A stretch of 64,000 nt of DNA from Isoperla grammatica (Eukaryota; Arthropoda; Insecta; Plecoptera; Perlodidae), in NCBI GenBank assembly GCA_945910005.1, contig OX246746.1:17898995-17962994 (forward strand), written 5' to 3'. This document shows positions 12,300 through 24,594 of this stretch, piece by piece. The first letter of the stretch is position 1. Each line of letters starts with the position of its first letter. The position numbers were made by a program, and so were the translations under genes. The notes below the pieces were generated by a model that was not told where the DNA came from, searched no databases, and saw nothing but the letters and a program-made list of their open reading frames with translations.

Positions 12300-14700
12300 T
12301 TTTTTTTTTTTTTTTTTATCTTATGCCGAAAGTTTGATTTTTCAATCATTTTTCTTCCTAGCTATCCAGTAAATATGTGCTTCCTTCTCTGGCCCGCTCA
12401 GGTTATTTGGCAGGGCGTCAATGTCAGATTTAAGTGCGGCACAGCTGAGGAGATGTGCTCTGTCCTGAAAACCTAATGTACATAATTTGCAAGTTGCTGG
12501 TTCCTTTGTTATTTGAAATCGACTCAAGTGGTGCTGCAGGACATCGTGTCCTGTGGCCAGCCGAAACTGCGCTGTTGCCACTTTTCTTGACCATGATTTG
12601 TCCGGCCCTTTGAGCACCTCGTCTCGCCACAGTTTGTGGTTCGTCTTGGACTCTTGAAGTCTATCATATGATGTCTTGAGGCCCTCCTTAGCAAGGTTTT
12701 TGGCAGAGTTGAAGGAAATACTCGCCGTGTCGGGTGCCGACTTCTTCGAGCCCAGTTTGGCTAGTGCGTCGGCTTTTTCGTTGCCCAGGATGTTACAGTG
12801 GCTTGGCACCCACTGGATTTTTAGCACTTTGCCATGCATCAAATTTCTGATTAGACTTTTTTGAAGTGACAGGGAGGCTTCTTCACATTTTTCAATGTGA
12901 CAGATGTTCTTGATGGCGGCCTTGCTGTCTGAGATAATAACAAATTTTGTTTTCCTGAGTGGAAATGTTGGCGTTTCTGCGATTTTTTCTGCTGCTCTTG
13001 AAATGGCTCTTATTTCGGCATCAAAAATGCTCGAGCCTGGTGCCATAGGGTGGGCCTCTTCAAAGAAGATGCAGTGGAAGCCGAAGCCAGTATTCCTTCC
13101 CGTGCTGTCTTGGGAGCCGTCTGTAAAGACATGAATCCATTCGGATTTAGGGTAGTGCTTCTTCAGGTGTGCCTCAGTAAGCACTTTCAGCTCAATCTGG
13201 CTTTTTTCTTCCCTTTTGCCCACACCTTCCACTTGAAGATTGAATTCGATTTTGATGGTAGAATTTGGCAGGCAGTTGACATCTAGAGTGGTAAGCTTTT
13301 GTCGAGGATGGCGTAGCAGGTCCGGACAGTGCTCCATTTTCAGGAGTGTTGTTTTTTGAGCAAAATTTATGTGTCCTGCTGCACTTGCCATAGGGAAGGC
13401 AAGCCATGTTGGATCAATCCTGGCCAGTTTCTCATGCAGTATGATGGCTTTCTGCTCTAATCTCTGTAGTAGGGGCTCTACTTTGCAGTATGCTTCCATT
13501 GCCGCCACTGGTGTTGTCTTTACTGCACCGCTGGCGAGTCGAAGGGCCTGATTCTGGATTTTACTAAGTATATCAAGATTGTTCTGCGCCGAGGTGATAA
13601 AAACTTCTGCTCCATACTCAAGGACCGGGCGCACATAGGTCTTGTAGGTAAGAACCAGTGTGTCAATCCTGGCTCCCCAGGACACTCCGGCTGCACGTTG
13701 CATCAAGCGCAGCCTCTTTTTGGCCTTCTCAGCAGCTTTCTTGAAATGGGCCTTGCCGGTGAGCTTCTTGTCAAGGATGGCTCCGAGGTAGGTAACGTGT
13801 TCCTCTTTTTTCAGCTGCTGTCCACTTATGTACAGCTCGAGAGTGGGGTCTTCGTGTTTAAAAGTAAAGACCATGTAACATGACTTGTTGGGGTTCACCT
13901 TGAAGCCACGGGACTCAAGCCATCCAGCCAACATACTTAATGCGGAGGAGAGCATTATCTGCAGGCCGCCGATGTTCCTGCCTGTGACATAGATGAAGAA
14001 ATCGTCAGCGTAGGCCTTAACGTAGATTCCTGGCAGGATTTTGACCAGCTTAATTCCTCCATTAACTGCAATTTTAAATATGGTAGGGGCGGTGATAGTG
14101 CCTTGTGCCACGCCGGCAGAAATGTATCTTGTGCCGCTTTTCACACCCTTGTAGGCTACTTTTATTCTTCTATGATTGATGAAGTCGTGCAGCCACTTGA
14201 TGAGGTTGTTCGGTATTTTATTTTTCTGCATCTCTTTTATGGCGTGGGTTCGATCAGTGACGTCGAAAGCTGCAGACAAATCGATGGACACGGCCCCTGT
14301 GGTCTCTTGTCTGGTAAAGCCTTCCTTTGCATGTTGCGCGATGTATGCCACCTGATCCACTGTCTATCTATTCTTCCTGTAGCCAGCCTGATCTGCACTG
14401 ATGATGTTGTTTTCTTCCAGGTAAGTTTCCAGTCGTTGGTTTACCATACGTTCTGCTGTTTTGGCAAGTGCGCTCGTGAGGGCGATTGGACGATAACTGC
14501 TCGTATGATTTGCGTCCTTGTCCTTTTTCAGGATGGGTGTGATGACTCCCATCTTCCAGTTCTGAGGCACTTGGCCTATCCATGATTTGTTTATGAGCGA
14601 AAGGAACTGTTTCCTGAAGAGTGGGCCTGAGTGCTGCAGAAACTAAGCATGTATTCCATCCTCTCCAGGAGCCCGTATAGTATCCGTATCCAGGAGAATG
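12300..14700 (-). mobile_element. 5'-truncated non-LTR retrotransposon (I/Jockey superfamily, RT + RNase H)
   Basis: On the minus strand the element starts inside the RT domain (about 14700), runs through RT and RNase H to a TGA at 12342-12344, then a 3' UTR of about 24 nt and a poly(A) tail (T run 12297-12317 on the plus strand). TATATAATTT occurs at 12290-12299 and again at 14701-14710, a perfect 10-bp target-site duplication that sets both borders. 5' truncation, poly(A) and a target duplication are the signature of target-primed reverse transcription. An RNase H domain after RT places it among I, LOA, Nimb or related clades; the exact clade is not resolved. Confidence 0.95.
12342..14699 (-). 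pseudogene. retrotransposon ORF2 remnant: reverse transcriptase and RNase H
   Basis: One reading frame spans the whole element with two in-frame TAG codons, at 14643-14645 (after GEDGIHA) and 14364-14366 (after GYRKNR). There are no frameshifts, so the copy is fairly young. RT motifs: ITPILKKDKD, SYRPIALTS, DLSAAFDVTDR, AGVAQGTI and the catalytic YADDF. RNase H motifs: FTDGSQD, FDAEIRAI, IISDSKAAI and WVPSHCNILGNEKAD, giving the D-E-D-(H)-D set. A CxxC-like tail (CKLCTLGFQDRAHLLSC) follows. The long ORF after the second stop begins at GTG and is not a genuine start. The endonuclease domain is missing through truncation. Confidence 0.93.
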
Positions 14701-15079
14701 TATATAATTTATACATTCGTAAATTTCTCACTGAGAAGGCAGTATGTGTGTTTCAGTGTGAGGGCCAACAAATATATACCAATTCAATAGCAAATCAGTT
14801 CATCATAATTCAATCACTGTCTCTTTTTGCATCACTGCCAAAATATGACGCGTTAAGCCCAAATATCATCATCCCCAAACTATAGCGTAACTGATAAATA
14901 CATTTTGTAGCTAGTTCAATATTTCTGGACTACTAGTTGTTTAAATTCAATCACTGGTTGTAGCTGTACATAACACTTTTGTTACAAATAGTTTTCTTGT
15001 TATTTATATTCCAGCAAAATTGTTCACCATAAAAACAGTTCATTATCATGTAAATGAAACATTCTTATCTACAATAGGG

Positions 15080-18000
15080 TCAGGAGGTTATTTTCTTGAG
15101 TAAACTGTAGCCGGCTTTTGTTGATGGCACACTATATCCATTCTTGAATATTGCTATTGTTCTACCTGAAAATGGAAATGAAAATAATTAACTCATGGAA
15201 AATAACAATAGAGAAATATCTGAAAAGGTATTTTGGTTCTCAAAATGTACACCACATTTTTTAATTTTTTTATTACAACAACCCATACTCCAATATTCCT
15301 CTCCTTTTGGTAGCTATGGTGTTGCAATCATACAAATTCGGAGCCCAGGCACAATTGCCAAATGGGTGGTTGGCTGCCTGTGGGATAACAACACTGGGTA
15401 TACTTCTAAATTATATTATGACATCTGTTCGGGTTCACACAAAGGTTATTTTATTATAGGTGTAGTGTAGAGCCTAAAGGCTGTGAGTCTAGGAAATTTG
15501 AATAGATGACAGGAGCCATCAGCATACTTTAAAAAGTTCGGTAGGCCATCTGAAGGTCGAAGATACAACGTAACAAATACTATATATATACACAAAATAC
15601 AAAAGACGAGCTGTCGGCTCTTGTCATCTATTCAAATTCCCTAAAGGTTATTTTATATAATCCTTCATTTTCAAGTCAGTAATTTGTTTACATTGTAGAA
15701 ACATTTGGCTAACTGGATGACCCAATTTGGGAAGTGAATACACTCACAAAGTGGGAGTTACTTAAGTGGAGAGTGTATAATGTGGTATTATATTGTAGTA
15801 GTACTGTGTGGTAGAAACATAGTCTAGTCCGATTGTTTCTCATCTTTCTCATCTTTGTCATCTTCTATTATGCAATCAGGCAGACATGACATTTGCCATC
15901 ACATGTGACAGACAGTAGAGCTCAATTTAAGAAAACTTTCTTTATCATATCTGTTTTGTATGTTTTAAAGCACTTCTTATTCATTGATACATCTCTCTCG
16001 TTTAGATGCGTATTCGTAGACTTCAATTCAGTTCATATGGAGATTAGATCGACAAATGGCACTACTGTATTTAAATGTGGAAGGAAATATGCAGCGATGG
16101 TCAGTGTGGCCACAGAAGACAGTATGAGAGCTGTTGCATATTATTAATTACCTGTCCATGTTCGTTCTTGGCCCAACACTACTGCAACACAGTGGGGATC
16201 TTGGGTGCAGATCTGTGCAGCCTCCGTCTCGTCAAAGACAGACTTTATACAACTGACAACAGAAGTGGAACCGTTGCAGCGGTAGTCAAACAAACCAGGC
16301 AAGTCACTGTTGGACACTTTCTCGAATCCTGAAACATTAACATGTCCAGTTGTGAACTCATAGTACACCATGACTGAAACGATGAGTATATGAGTATGAA
16401 CAGAAAGTGGTTCTAGCATCAATAGCCACATGGACGGAGTAGGTGCCAAGAAATATACGAGATACATTATACGTACTTCTTCAACTAAAATACTAAACAA
16501 AAAATACAGAATATGGTTGGATTTATTTAAAGAATGGGATTCATTAGTCATAACAGATTATTGCTAGCACGTTCTTCAATCATGGGAGATTGGGTTTTCA
16601 AGTAGGTATAACTCACCTAAATGAGAAGCTTTAAGATGAAACACTCATAGTACATATACTCATGCATGCAGTTAATGCTTGGATTTGTTTTAAAACGGGA
16701 CCTAGGCTACTAAAGATTATAACTAGCATATTTTTCGACCATGGAAGATTTGGTTTTCAAGTAGCTTACCTAGATGTGAAGCTTTAAGATGAAGCACTCG
16801 CGGCACGTACTCCCCCGATGTGTAGAGATTAACAAGCCGTCGAGTGAGCTCAAGAATCTGCCGCGTGTCACTTCCCCTCTGTGCGTACGCTGCCAATAAC
16901 TCTTTGACGTGCGACTCCAGTGCAACAGGTGCACTTACGGGAAGAAACAGTCGGACAAAGTGCTGACCTGCGTGTCGGATATTAACCTGCTCGTTGTAGC
17001 CTTCGCAATGGGCATTTACACACTTGATGTCGTGTTCACTTGCGGGCTCCTCGTTCGTTAACTTGCATTCTTTATTTGTACTGCATTCCGGTTCACTGAT
17101 TCCCACGTCGTCGACGTCCGACAGTTTGAGAGTCCCGTTGACGAGCACAAATTGTTGACGTCTGAAGTCGTTCATCGACAAGGAACCCAAAGGAGAGTGG
17201 GCCAGATGATACAAGATCTCCGCTACGCCGAGAGCAAGCTGTAAGAAAGTACAATTAGGCTACAACTTATGAATAGTAGGAGAACGTTTGTTTTATTTTC
17301 ATTATAATAATCCATTTAATTGAATTCCATTTTTAATTGAATTTTATTACCCGTTTGGGCATCGAAAATTCGAAAATTTAGTTGAGAATGTTACTTACTC
17401 TGAGTCTGTCTTCCCAAGAGTGTCGTAGCAGCGTTAGTGTGTCGAGAGGGTCACCTAGCTCTGTGACCATCGCTATAGGGCCAGCATCCATCACGCATGA
17501 TCCCAGCACCTGCAGAAAACACGTTCAACATTAGTTGTTTGTTAGTACACCAATGTATCAAGAGGGGCGTAGAATAATATCCCCAACCCAATTGGCAATT
17601 ACTGCTTTATTATCGGTAGCCATTACTCATAAGATAATAATAAATACAAGGTACACCAGTTTATAGTTGGCATTTAGAAAACCGCGGTTTCTACGTTCCA
17701 GGTTCGAATCCTGGCTTGGGAAGGATGTCCTGTATAGCGGATTTCCATCTTTTCAATCACCCACCCACCCACAGAGTTGTAAAAGTTACTTTTGGAAAGT
17801 AATTCAATTGCAATCTGTTACTTGACTGTGAAAGTAATTCAATTGTCAGCCTGCGATTGCATGAACGCCCCACATTTTTGTTTTCATGTTCTTTCTTATT
17901 GACATACTTTTATGTTTATAATTTAATATGTTGAATTTCCACTTGATTTTATTTTATTTCATTACTCAATTATTTTTTCATGTTCTTGATTTTTATTTTA

Positions 18001-21000
18001 TATATTACAGCAGTTTGTTTTGTTTTTGTTGTTACTTGTTATTGTTATTTATGATTTCATTATTATTAATTGCTTACATAGCCTAGTTTTATTTAAGGTC
18101 CTCCTTTGTAAATCAGTTTTCATAACTGAATAGGATAGACATTAAATAAATAAATAAACAAAGCGCCATTATGAGTGATATCAATATAGTATTTTTCACT
18201 TGGGTGCTTTTTATGATTTTATAATTACTTTTAAGTTAAGAACTGGTGTTTTCAGTAAAATAATTACACATTAACAGTATAACTAAATACTTTTATCAAG
18301 TGAAAAGTGGTGAAAATAAGCTAATTTTGACATTTTCTATCGTCTCTATAGATGCATAATGCTTTTAACAAAAAAAAGCGTTCAAACCACGTCTCATCCA
18401 TCACTTAACACGAATTTCATAGCAATATTTATGAACAGTATAAAAAACAAAAAACCAACAAGGTCTGTATTTGCATACCCACAACGCAGCGTGCCGAGAA
18501 CAAATAGAAGATATGAAAACGAAACTAGTTTTTGGTGCTACATAAGGCCAAGCAAAGCAAGCAAGCTACCGCAGCTCCAGCGTCACCACCCACGTTGATC
18601 GCCTGCAGCCAGCTATAATTATCTACTGACCTTTCGGCAAACATCGCCCCTTTATTTACATAGTCTAATCAGAGAGCTACGGCCATTACACGTTCACAGC
18701 ACTTACAAAAGGTTCGATTTTGTGTACACAGCTTTCAACACGCTGTAATTTAAAAACGTGTGTTTTCTTTTTGTTTTTTTTAATTAGACATCTAAAACGG
18801 TTTGTTATGTGGGATTGGACACATGAGATGAGAAGATCGCCTGAGGAAAGGCAGACAAGAGGTTGGGGGTGAAAAGAATCCAAGCACTGTTTTATGAAGT
18901 GCGCATTCAATGCGTTCTCTCCGTGTACACTGACTTCATTTTTATGGCCAAACTTTTGTCAAAGGTAAAATAATATTGTATCATATCGTTTTTAACAATA
19001 TTTGGCATCTATGGCGTACTTCCAAAGATATCGTGATGTGGGGGGGGGGGGTCTTCATGTATACACTCGGCGGTAAGACGCGACACTCTAATTCGGGAAG
19101 AAGTCGCCGGTTCGATTCCGGCCACCGACAGTTCTGACTGAAGGTTTTTTCCGAGGTTTTCCTCAGTCGTAAATGCGATTGCTGGGGCTGAGTCATACTA
19201 TCAGCCCTCTGACAATCCTTCCCAACTATCCAAACACCCTAATAACCTAATTAGTTAAGTCACCTGAAGAGGAGCACATCAGGTAACGCTGGTGTGCACC
19301 CTATAACAAGGATCCATACGAAAAATTATGATGTTTTTACATTGAAATACATACCCTGGTTTTTCTACGGCAATCATGGGCTGCCTCTACCATTTGAATA
19401 GCTTATCTACGTCATCGCTAACTAGATGATGATGATATTTGGGGTTTTACGTCCCATATTTTGCAACAAGGCTAATCGAGACTATGAGTGGGTGATTATG
19501 AGGATGAAAAAAACGCCACATGACATCCATGCCCAAGCCAGGATTCGAACCTGGAACGCAGAGACCGCGGTTTACTAGACCAACCCCGGCCAACTGCCTT
19601 GGCATCGCTAACTATTTAGAGAGGTGAAATGTCAACATCAACCGAATAGACGTCCAGGCTTGTGGTTTGTATTCCATTGATGGGGGGGGGGGGGGAAGAG
19701 GGCAACTCGATAAGGTTTGAAAACTCGTCTGCACGTCTCAGGTCAAGCTGAAGATCAGGGTCGACTCATGCTTCATGGGGTCATATAAGGGAATCGAAAA
19801 CAACGGGGGATGACAGCTTGAAGAGGGCCGGCAAGTATGAAGAAGGGAGAAAGTAGAAAGAGGAAAGGTAACGATGGTCACGCCGCACGCGATATGATTC
19901 AAGGAATAACAAAAAGAGATGTAAGCGAGCTCTCTTTGTGTGCACCTAACTAGTTTTCAGTCTTCACAGTTCACACCACTAAACTTTGTTATAATTTTTT
20001 TGCATAAAAGTGTATTTTAAAACTAAAGATAAAACCAAGATAAAAAAAGTAAACGTTTTCCAATTTATCGAGGTTTGAGTTTGACTACTGTGACTAGTAA
20101 TCGAAAATTTCATGAAATAATTAATTCGTGAATTAATTCATTACAATCATGGTGTTCGAGAAGTGATGAGTGACAGGTAAACACTTTGCGAGGTTCGTAT
20201 GCGCGCTACCCCCCGGCTCAAAACCACATGATGAGCCACCGCGCCGGAGCATGACCGCGGAGGGCCACATCCCCCCCCCCCCCCCCACATCTTCTTTCAA
20301 ATAGTAAACTGTTTGGTGTTTACCCTTTCTCCACTCCGTTCGCCACCACCAGACAAACTTTTACCCCCTTACAAAAACGGAATCCAAGTAACATATAACC
20401 ATGTAGTATAAGCAGCTGTGGTTTCTTTATTTTTCCTCCTGTTTCCTGGCGAGAAACGTTAGGGCGGGGAGAAGGAGTGGGGGGTAGGGGGGAGGGGGGT
20501 AAGAGACTGATTTACAATGGCGTGGTAGACGCAGACACAGACACAGCCACAGCCACCCGCAGTGACTTACGGACCTGAAGCAAAGGTCGTCAGTCCACTC
20601 ATGTTACCATACTTGTTGTAGGAAATAATGTGAATATTGATACGTTCAGATACCACCAAGACGACAGCGTTCATATCCCCCCCCCCCCCCCCCCATAACA
20701 AGGTGCATGCTCGTGCTTATACACACCGATAGAGATGGCTCAGTAATTCGGGAGGTCATCCTGAACTGAGGGTTTATTCGAGGTTTTCCTCAATCACTAT
20801 GCGAACGATGGGATTGAGTCATATTGTGGAGGGGAAATGAGCTTATCGCACATTGTCAACTCGGTGATGAAAAACCGGCAAAATTAAAAAAATTTCAAAA
20901 TGCACTGTAAAGTGAAAATTGACCATTCTGTTAATACTTACTCTCTATCTTTACTATTATTAAATTGCTTACAGTTTTACATTTTGTTAGGTATTTATAG

Positions 21001-22129
21001 GCTTGCCTAAATAATAGCAAATTATGACACGGGATACACCCTTAGATTGATAATAATATAAGACCGAGATACTGACGAGAGAACTGTCGAGAAATCTGTT
21101 CAATACATGCGGTCGTCGTCAAGCCTCAATTAAATTTGAGATATTCTTGAAGTTGAAGTGAGCTTATCAAAATTGTTCCGTTTATGATCTAATTCTAAGC
21201 AGTTGTTAGCTCTTGCAAAGAGAAACCCTTCTCAAGCCCAGTCTAACAACTGGTTTCACAGGAAACATGGCATTTTTCCAAAATAGTTTCCTGAGACCTA
21301 CCAGGTGTCTCTTTGTTCATTATTCTTGTGTAGAGGTAGACAGACAGACGGGCGAACAGAACGAGGGGTAAGTATGTTAGTATCCTTGGGCCTCGCGCTG
21401 AGGAGAGGTGTCAAATGAAGGGAGGGGAGTAGCTGACTTGTGTTTGTATGGGGTGACAAAGGAGGGTCTGCGCTGTCACACTGACTAATCGATATTCGTT
21501 GAGAGAGAACCTACCTTGACTATGTTGTGATGCGTTAATTCAGTGAGTAAGATGATTTCCTTGAGTATCTTGGCAGCCGCTCTTCTATGACACATTGTGA
21601 CTGTCGCACCGGCCTCACTGCGACACTCGTGAACGTCATGTCCTTCCAAATTGACAGTTTTTATAGCGATATACTGACCACGAAATCTACCTTTGTAAAC
21701 AGCCTTTGTCCAACCAGAAGCTACAAACTCGATTTCAGTAATTTCCTGAAAGGACGAACAGTTAATCTGAGAATGAGTATAAGGCCAACGCAATCCTGAA
21801 GAATCCTTCACAGACTGGATATATGATAGCGGAAAGATCTTAGTACTTTGATTGGAATCTAGTCTACTCTTCCACTGATTCTCATAATCAGCTCTAACAA
21901 GATGGTAATAATGACGGCCTGATTCACTTGTGCGATATTCATTCTCTGCGTCCGCACTTGGTTCACTTGAGATGTGTCTATCGCTCACAGATCTTACTTG
22001 AAACAACGAACTGAAGAGCACAATAGCGGCAACCAGGAATAAACTAATATAAACAGTGACGAACAGACATAAGCTTGAGAGACGGGGGAGTAAACATGGC
22101 AAAAAGGAAGACGGGTGGGACTGGGGCAT
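15080..22129 (-). CDS. PKDCC: PKDCC/VLK-type extracellular protein kinase, five exons
   Basis: Secretory-pathway kinase; vertebrate PKDCC phosphorylates tyrosines on secreted and ER-resident proteins. Exons: 21515-22129, 17399-17509, 16770-17238, 16152-16328, 15080-15165. Phases close and the sum is 1458 nt (485 aa; vertebrate protein about 490). Residues about 14-45 form an N-terminal hydrophobic signal/anchor. Kinase features: ASGWTKAVYKGRF (glycine-loop region), QYIAIKTVN (ATP-binding Lys), TELGDPLDTL, HLAHSPLGSL, DFRRQQFVL in place of HRDL, and LSDVDDVG in place of DFG, as in the PKDCC branch. Cys-rich tail: DYRCNG, CIKSVF, DPHCVAVVLG, TWTG. The start is the first ATG (22127-22129); the frame is open further upstream but without an ATG. 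An ortholog is likely, though a PKDCC-like paralog cannot be excluded. Confidence 0.9.
15491..15642. mobile_element. short inverted-repeat element (MITE-like, about 150 bp)
   Basis: Termini at 15491-15517 and 15616-15642 are 27-bp near-perfect inverted repeats containing GAATAGATGACA and TGTCATCTATTC. The interior is AT-rich with a TATATATA stretch. No autonomous partner is present and no clear target duplication was found. Confidence 0.7.
16554..16815. repeat. duplicated exon-end segment in PKDCC
   Basis: About 105 bp covering the 3' end of PKDCC exon 3 and its donor (16711-16815) is repeated, diverged, at 16554-16660, inside intron 3. Shared words are GGTTTTCAAGTAG and GAAGCTTTAAGATGAA. 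The copy keeps a donor-like TCATTTAG|GTGAGT on the minus strand. It could be a decayed alternative exon end or a neutral duplication. Confidence 0.75.
17685..17775 (+). mobile_element. tRNA-derived SINE fragment, family B
   Basis: Contains ACCGCGGTTTCTACGTTCC followed by B-box-like GGTTCGAATCC, then GGATTTCCATC. A second copy of this head lies reversed at 19425-19605. Only the tRNA-like head and a short body are left. Location: PKDCC intron 1. Confidence 0.55.
18140..18166. repeat. ATTAAATAAATAAATAAA tail motif
   Basis: GACATTAAATAAATAAATAAA is a tail-like motif; similar ones occur near 4183-4200 and 23060-23078 and a shorter form near 3760-3776. These look like 3' tails of an old retroposon family whose bodies are no longer recognisable. 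Confidence 0.35.
19060..19332 (+). mobile_element. tRNA-SINE family A, nearly full copy
   Basis: Order: tRNA-like head (CGGTAAGACGCGACAC, B box GGTTCGATTCC), CTGACTGAAGG, CCGAGGTTTTCCTCAGTCG, body with CAACTATCCAAACACCCTAAT and CACCTGAAGAGG, and an end with GGTGTGCACCCTATAACA then AT-rich tail. The 5' end is slightly cut and preceded by a G run. Compare the intact copy at 41874-42154. Confidence 0.85.
19425..19605 (-). mobile_element. tRNA-derived SINE, family B
   Basis: Minus-strand reading gives a tRNA-like head with GGTTCGAATCCTGG (plus: CCAGGATTCGAACC at 19539-19552), a body with GTCATGTGGCG, and a 3' end near TTTGGGGTTTTACGTCCC with an ATC(n) tail (GATGATGATGAT). The head matches the fragment at 17685-17775. 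Confidence 0.65.
20722..20835 (+). mobile_element. tRNA-SINE family A, decayed 5' fragment
   Basis: Shows ACCGATAGAGATGGCTCAG (head start), a deletion over the B box, then CTGAACTGAGGGTTTATTCGAGG and TTTTCCTCAATC of the body. It ends abruptly after GATTGAGTCATA. Immediately upstream is a poly(C) run (20679-20694). Confidence 0.65.
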
Positions 22130-22400
22130 GGCCAAGAAAGGATGGTTTATGGAATCATTGGGACTTGGGAGTGCATATTGTACTGGAGAACGGAGGAGAA
22201 CAGGTTACACCGCACACAAGTGAAAACAAGACAGTACTGACTCGCAGCCGCGCTGCGCTACGAGTGCGACTCATCTTATCCAACCCAGCGCAGCATCCAC
22301 TAGATCGTTGCAAGTGCGCAAGCGCGTAGCGTCAGCTCGGCTCCAGTGGCGTAGGTACCGCGCGGGACTGGTTCACGACGGAAACTGAAAGTTGGCTAAC
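22130..22400 (-). promoter_or_regulatory. CpG-rich promoter/5' UTR region of PKDCC
   Basis: The 270 bp upstream of the ATG are richer in CpG than the surrounding AT-rich DNA, with GCAGCCGCGCTGCGC (22246-22260) and TGCGCAAGCGCG (22315-22326), the latter resembling an NRF1 site. No TATA box is obvious. The start point is unknown. Confidence 0.4.
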
Positions 22401-23157
22401 CAACTTTCCGCCGTCCCCTCAAAACCAAGGCTGATCGTTAGTGCTACCTATAATTCAAACCCAATGCCGACGGTGACGATAAGAGGCATACGAAGGTAGT
22501 CCCGACCTCTGCTTCGAGTCTTACTCCTTAGTCTGTAAAGCATAAAACCACATCTAGTTAATACTCCATTCTATTGTTTTGATAACTTTCTAAACTAGCA
22601 ACAACTAGAACTAAAGTTCCATCAGCCTTGAGAACCACAGTAGATGAATGCAGTCAGACCCTATTGTGCCATAAAAGAAGGTAGAAATCTCGAAAACATT
22701 CACCTAAGAAAGTCGAAGTGCGGTCAAGTACAGACCAACTGAAATGTTACAATGGTGATGGCCAATGTTTTCTAGATGCCGTTTGAGTGGGGTGGAAAGA
22801 GCATGAGCTGAAAACGAACAATCGAGGCTCCATTCATCCACAATGTTTCCCAATGCTGATTCCACTGTAGAAACAAATCAAGATCTAGAAACTTCTCAAT
22901 TCAGTTTCTAGTTCAAATAAAGTATAAAATGTGTAGGCTACTGTATTAGACTTTATGGCACTATGCTTGTTTTGACTAGAAAATTATATGCCTTCAAATC
23001 TACCATGCAATGTCAAAAATGTACCGGGAAAAAATTCATTCTCAAACCCACAATAAAAAATATTAAATAAATAAATTATATAGGTATGTTTTAATTATTA
23101 CGTTGTGACGGATGCTGGAATTAAATATATAACTGTAGCTTAAATACATTAGCTTAC

Positions 23158-23275
23158 CTGTAAGGTAGGCAGGTCGTAGACAAGGCTCATGCGAGGGATG
23201 GGGCGAGTCAGCGACAGCACCAGACGAGTCACCCAAGCCAGTCAGCAGCAGCAGCAGGCGATGACGTGGCCATAT
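23158..23275 (-). other. exon-like segment with good splice sites, gene unassigned
   Basis: On the minus strand GTTTTGTTTCGTCTGCAG precedes 23275 (strong acceptor) and CTTACAG|GTAAGC follows 23158 (strong donor). The 118-bp body has a GCTGCTGCTGCTG run and an open frame but no recognised motif. It lies 1 kb upstream of the PKDCC ATG and could be an alternative leader exon or part of an unknown transcript. Confidence 0.3.
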
Positions 23276-23647
23276 CTGCAGACGAAACAAAACACAAATA
23301 AGAACAATTGGATGTCCATCACATATATTACTATGCTACCATGCCCCACGCTGCAGAAATTGCTGCAAATTGAAAACCCGACATTCAAAATAGTGTCTTT
23401 TTGTCAATTTCATTACATCAATATTATAAGCATATTTTTAAATTTTAATCTTGAAATAAAACTATTGATGTGTGTGTTGATGTTCTTATTTTACTTTAGT
23501 CCATCACAATGACCTTTCAACGTAAAGAAATTACAAGGAACAATCAGAACATTAGCTAAATAATTATTTCAATCGAAGATCAATTCAACTTTTATCTGAA
23601 CTTTCATTATTTTATTCAAGACGGTAAAATGCTAAAATGTTTATAAA

Positions 23648-23779
23648 CATTGAGAGCAGTGTGTTATCTACCGGTGTAAGCAATATTTATTCCATAGAGT
23701 TGCATGGCGTACGCGGTAAAGTCGTCACTTAGTACCTAGTGGTCTGGGGTTCGAGACCCGTTACCTCCACTTTTTTTTT
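23648..23779 (+). ncRNA. tRNA-like Pol III module 1 (type A)
   Basis: A leader starting CATTGAGAGCAG is followed by an A-box-like TGGCGTACGCGG (23703-23714), a perfect B box GGTTCGAGACC and a run of nine T (23771-23779), which would end Pol III transcription. Whether it is transcribed is unknown; it may be a SINE head. It differs from types A2/A3 in the anticodon-arm region. Confidence 0.5.
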
Positions 23780-24594
23780 CTTCCATATTCAGAGAAGGGT
23801 AGTTCATAGTTGAGAAGGGTTTTAAGGGGGCAGTTTGTTTTTTAACACTCGAAGCTACCAAATGGGTGGGCCAAATTTGTTTCTGTATTTTTTTATGTTT
23901 TTTATGACACTCGTCTAGACTTCCGTAAAAGTAAATTATGCTGGGGGCCATACTTACAGAGGGACAGGCGCCCAAAGTTTCAAATTTTGTTGGGTAAGGT
24001 AAGAAGGTATGAGACAGAAGGAATTAACAACAAAATTTTTTTATCTCAAACCGTTTTCCCGTTAAAAAATAAAAACCTCAAAAAATTTACTATTCTGATT
24101 ACCTGAAGTTGGCGTCGCCTCCCACGACCTGTATAACCGACGCTACCGACGCTCATACTACGTCACCAAAGATTATTACTGACCCCCAATTCGACGTTAC
24201 GACTAACTAGGTACCACCGTTCATCCACAATCGGTACCGAAAGTGGAACTTGACAAGAAAATCTTTGAAATTCCAAAGACGCCTGACGTCGTTCACAACA
24301 AACATAGCGAGGCAATGATTTTTTTCAAAGTAGACAATTTATAGATCTACCTCGGGAATTTACTTTAAGATCCCCCAAATAAATAATATAGCCGTAAAGA
24401 ATATTATTCTAAAAAACAGAGTGTATTTGAGCACGTCTTTGACGACGCGTAAAATAATGATTACAGTTTTTCCATTTGACATTTCTACTCTATACATGAA
24501 ACATGTTCATGTTTGCCTTGCATTAACGGTTAGCCGTGAAAACATGTTTTAATGTTTAATGACGGGCTATCTGAATACATCAAGCTATGCCATA

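Noticed and set aside
12430..14585. Plus-strand and alternate-frame ORFs over the retrotransposon
   Set aside because: Shadows of the minus-strand RT/RNase H frame, which alone carries recognisable motifs.
18359..18598. 79-aa plus-strand ORF in PKDCC intron 1
   Set aside because: Lys/Ser-rich composition expected from AT-rich DNA; no homology recognised and no repeat or splice support.
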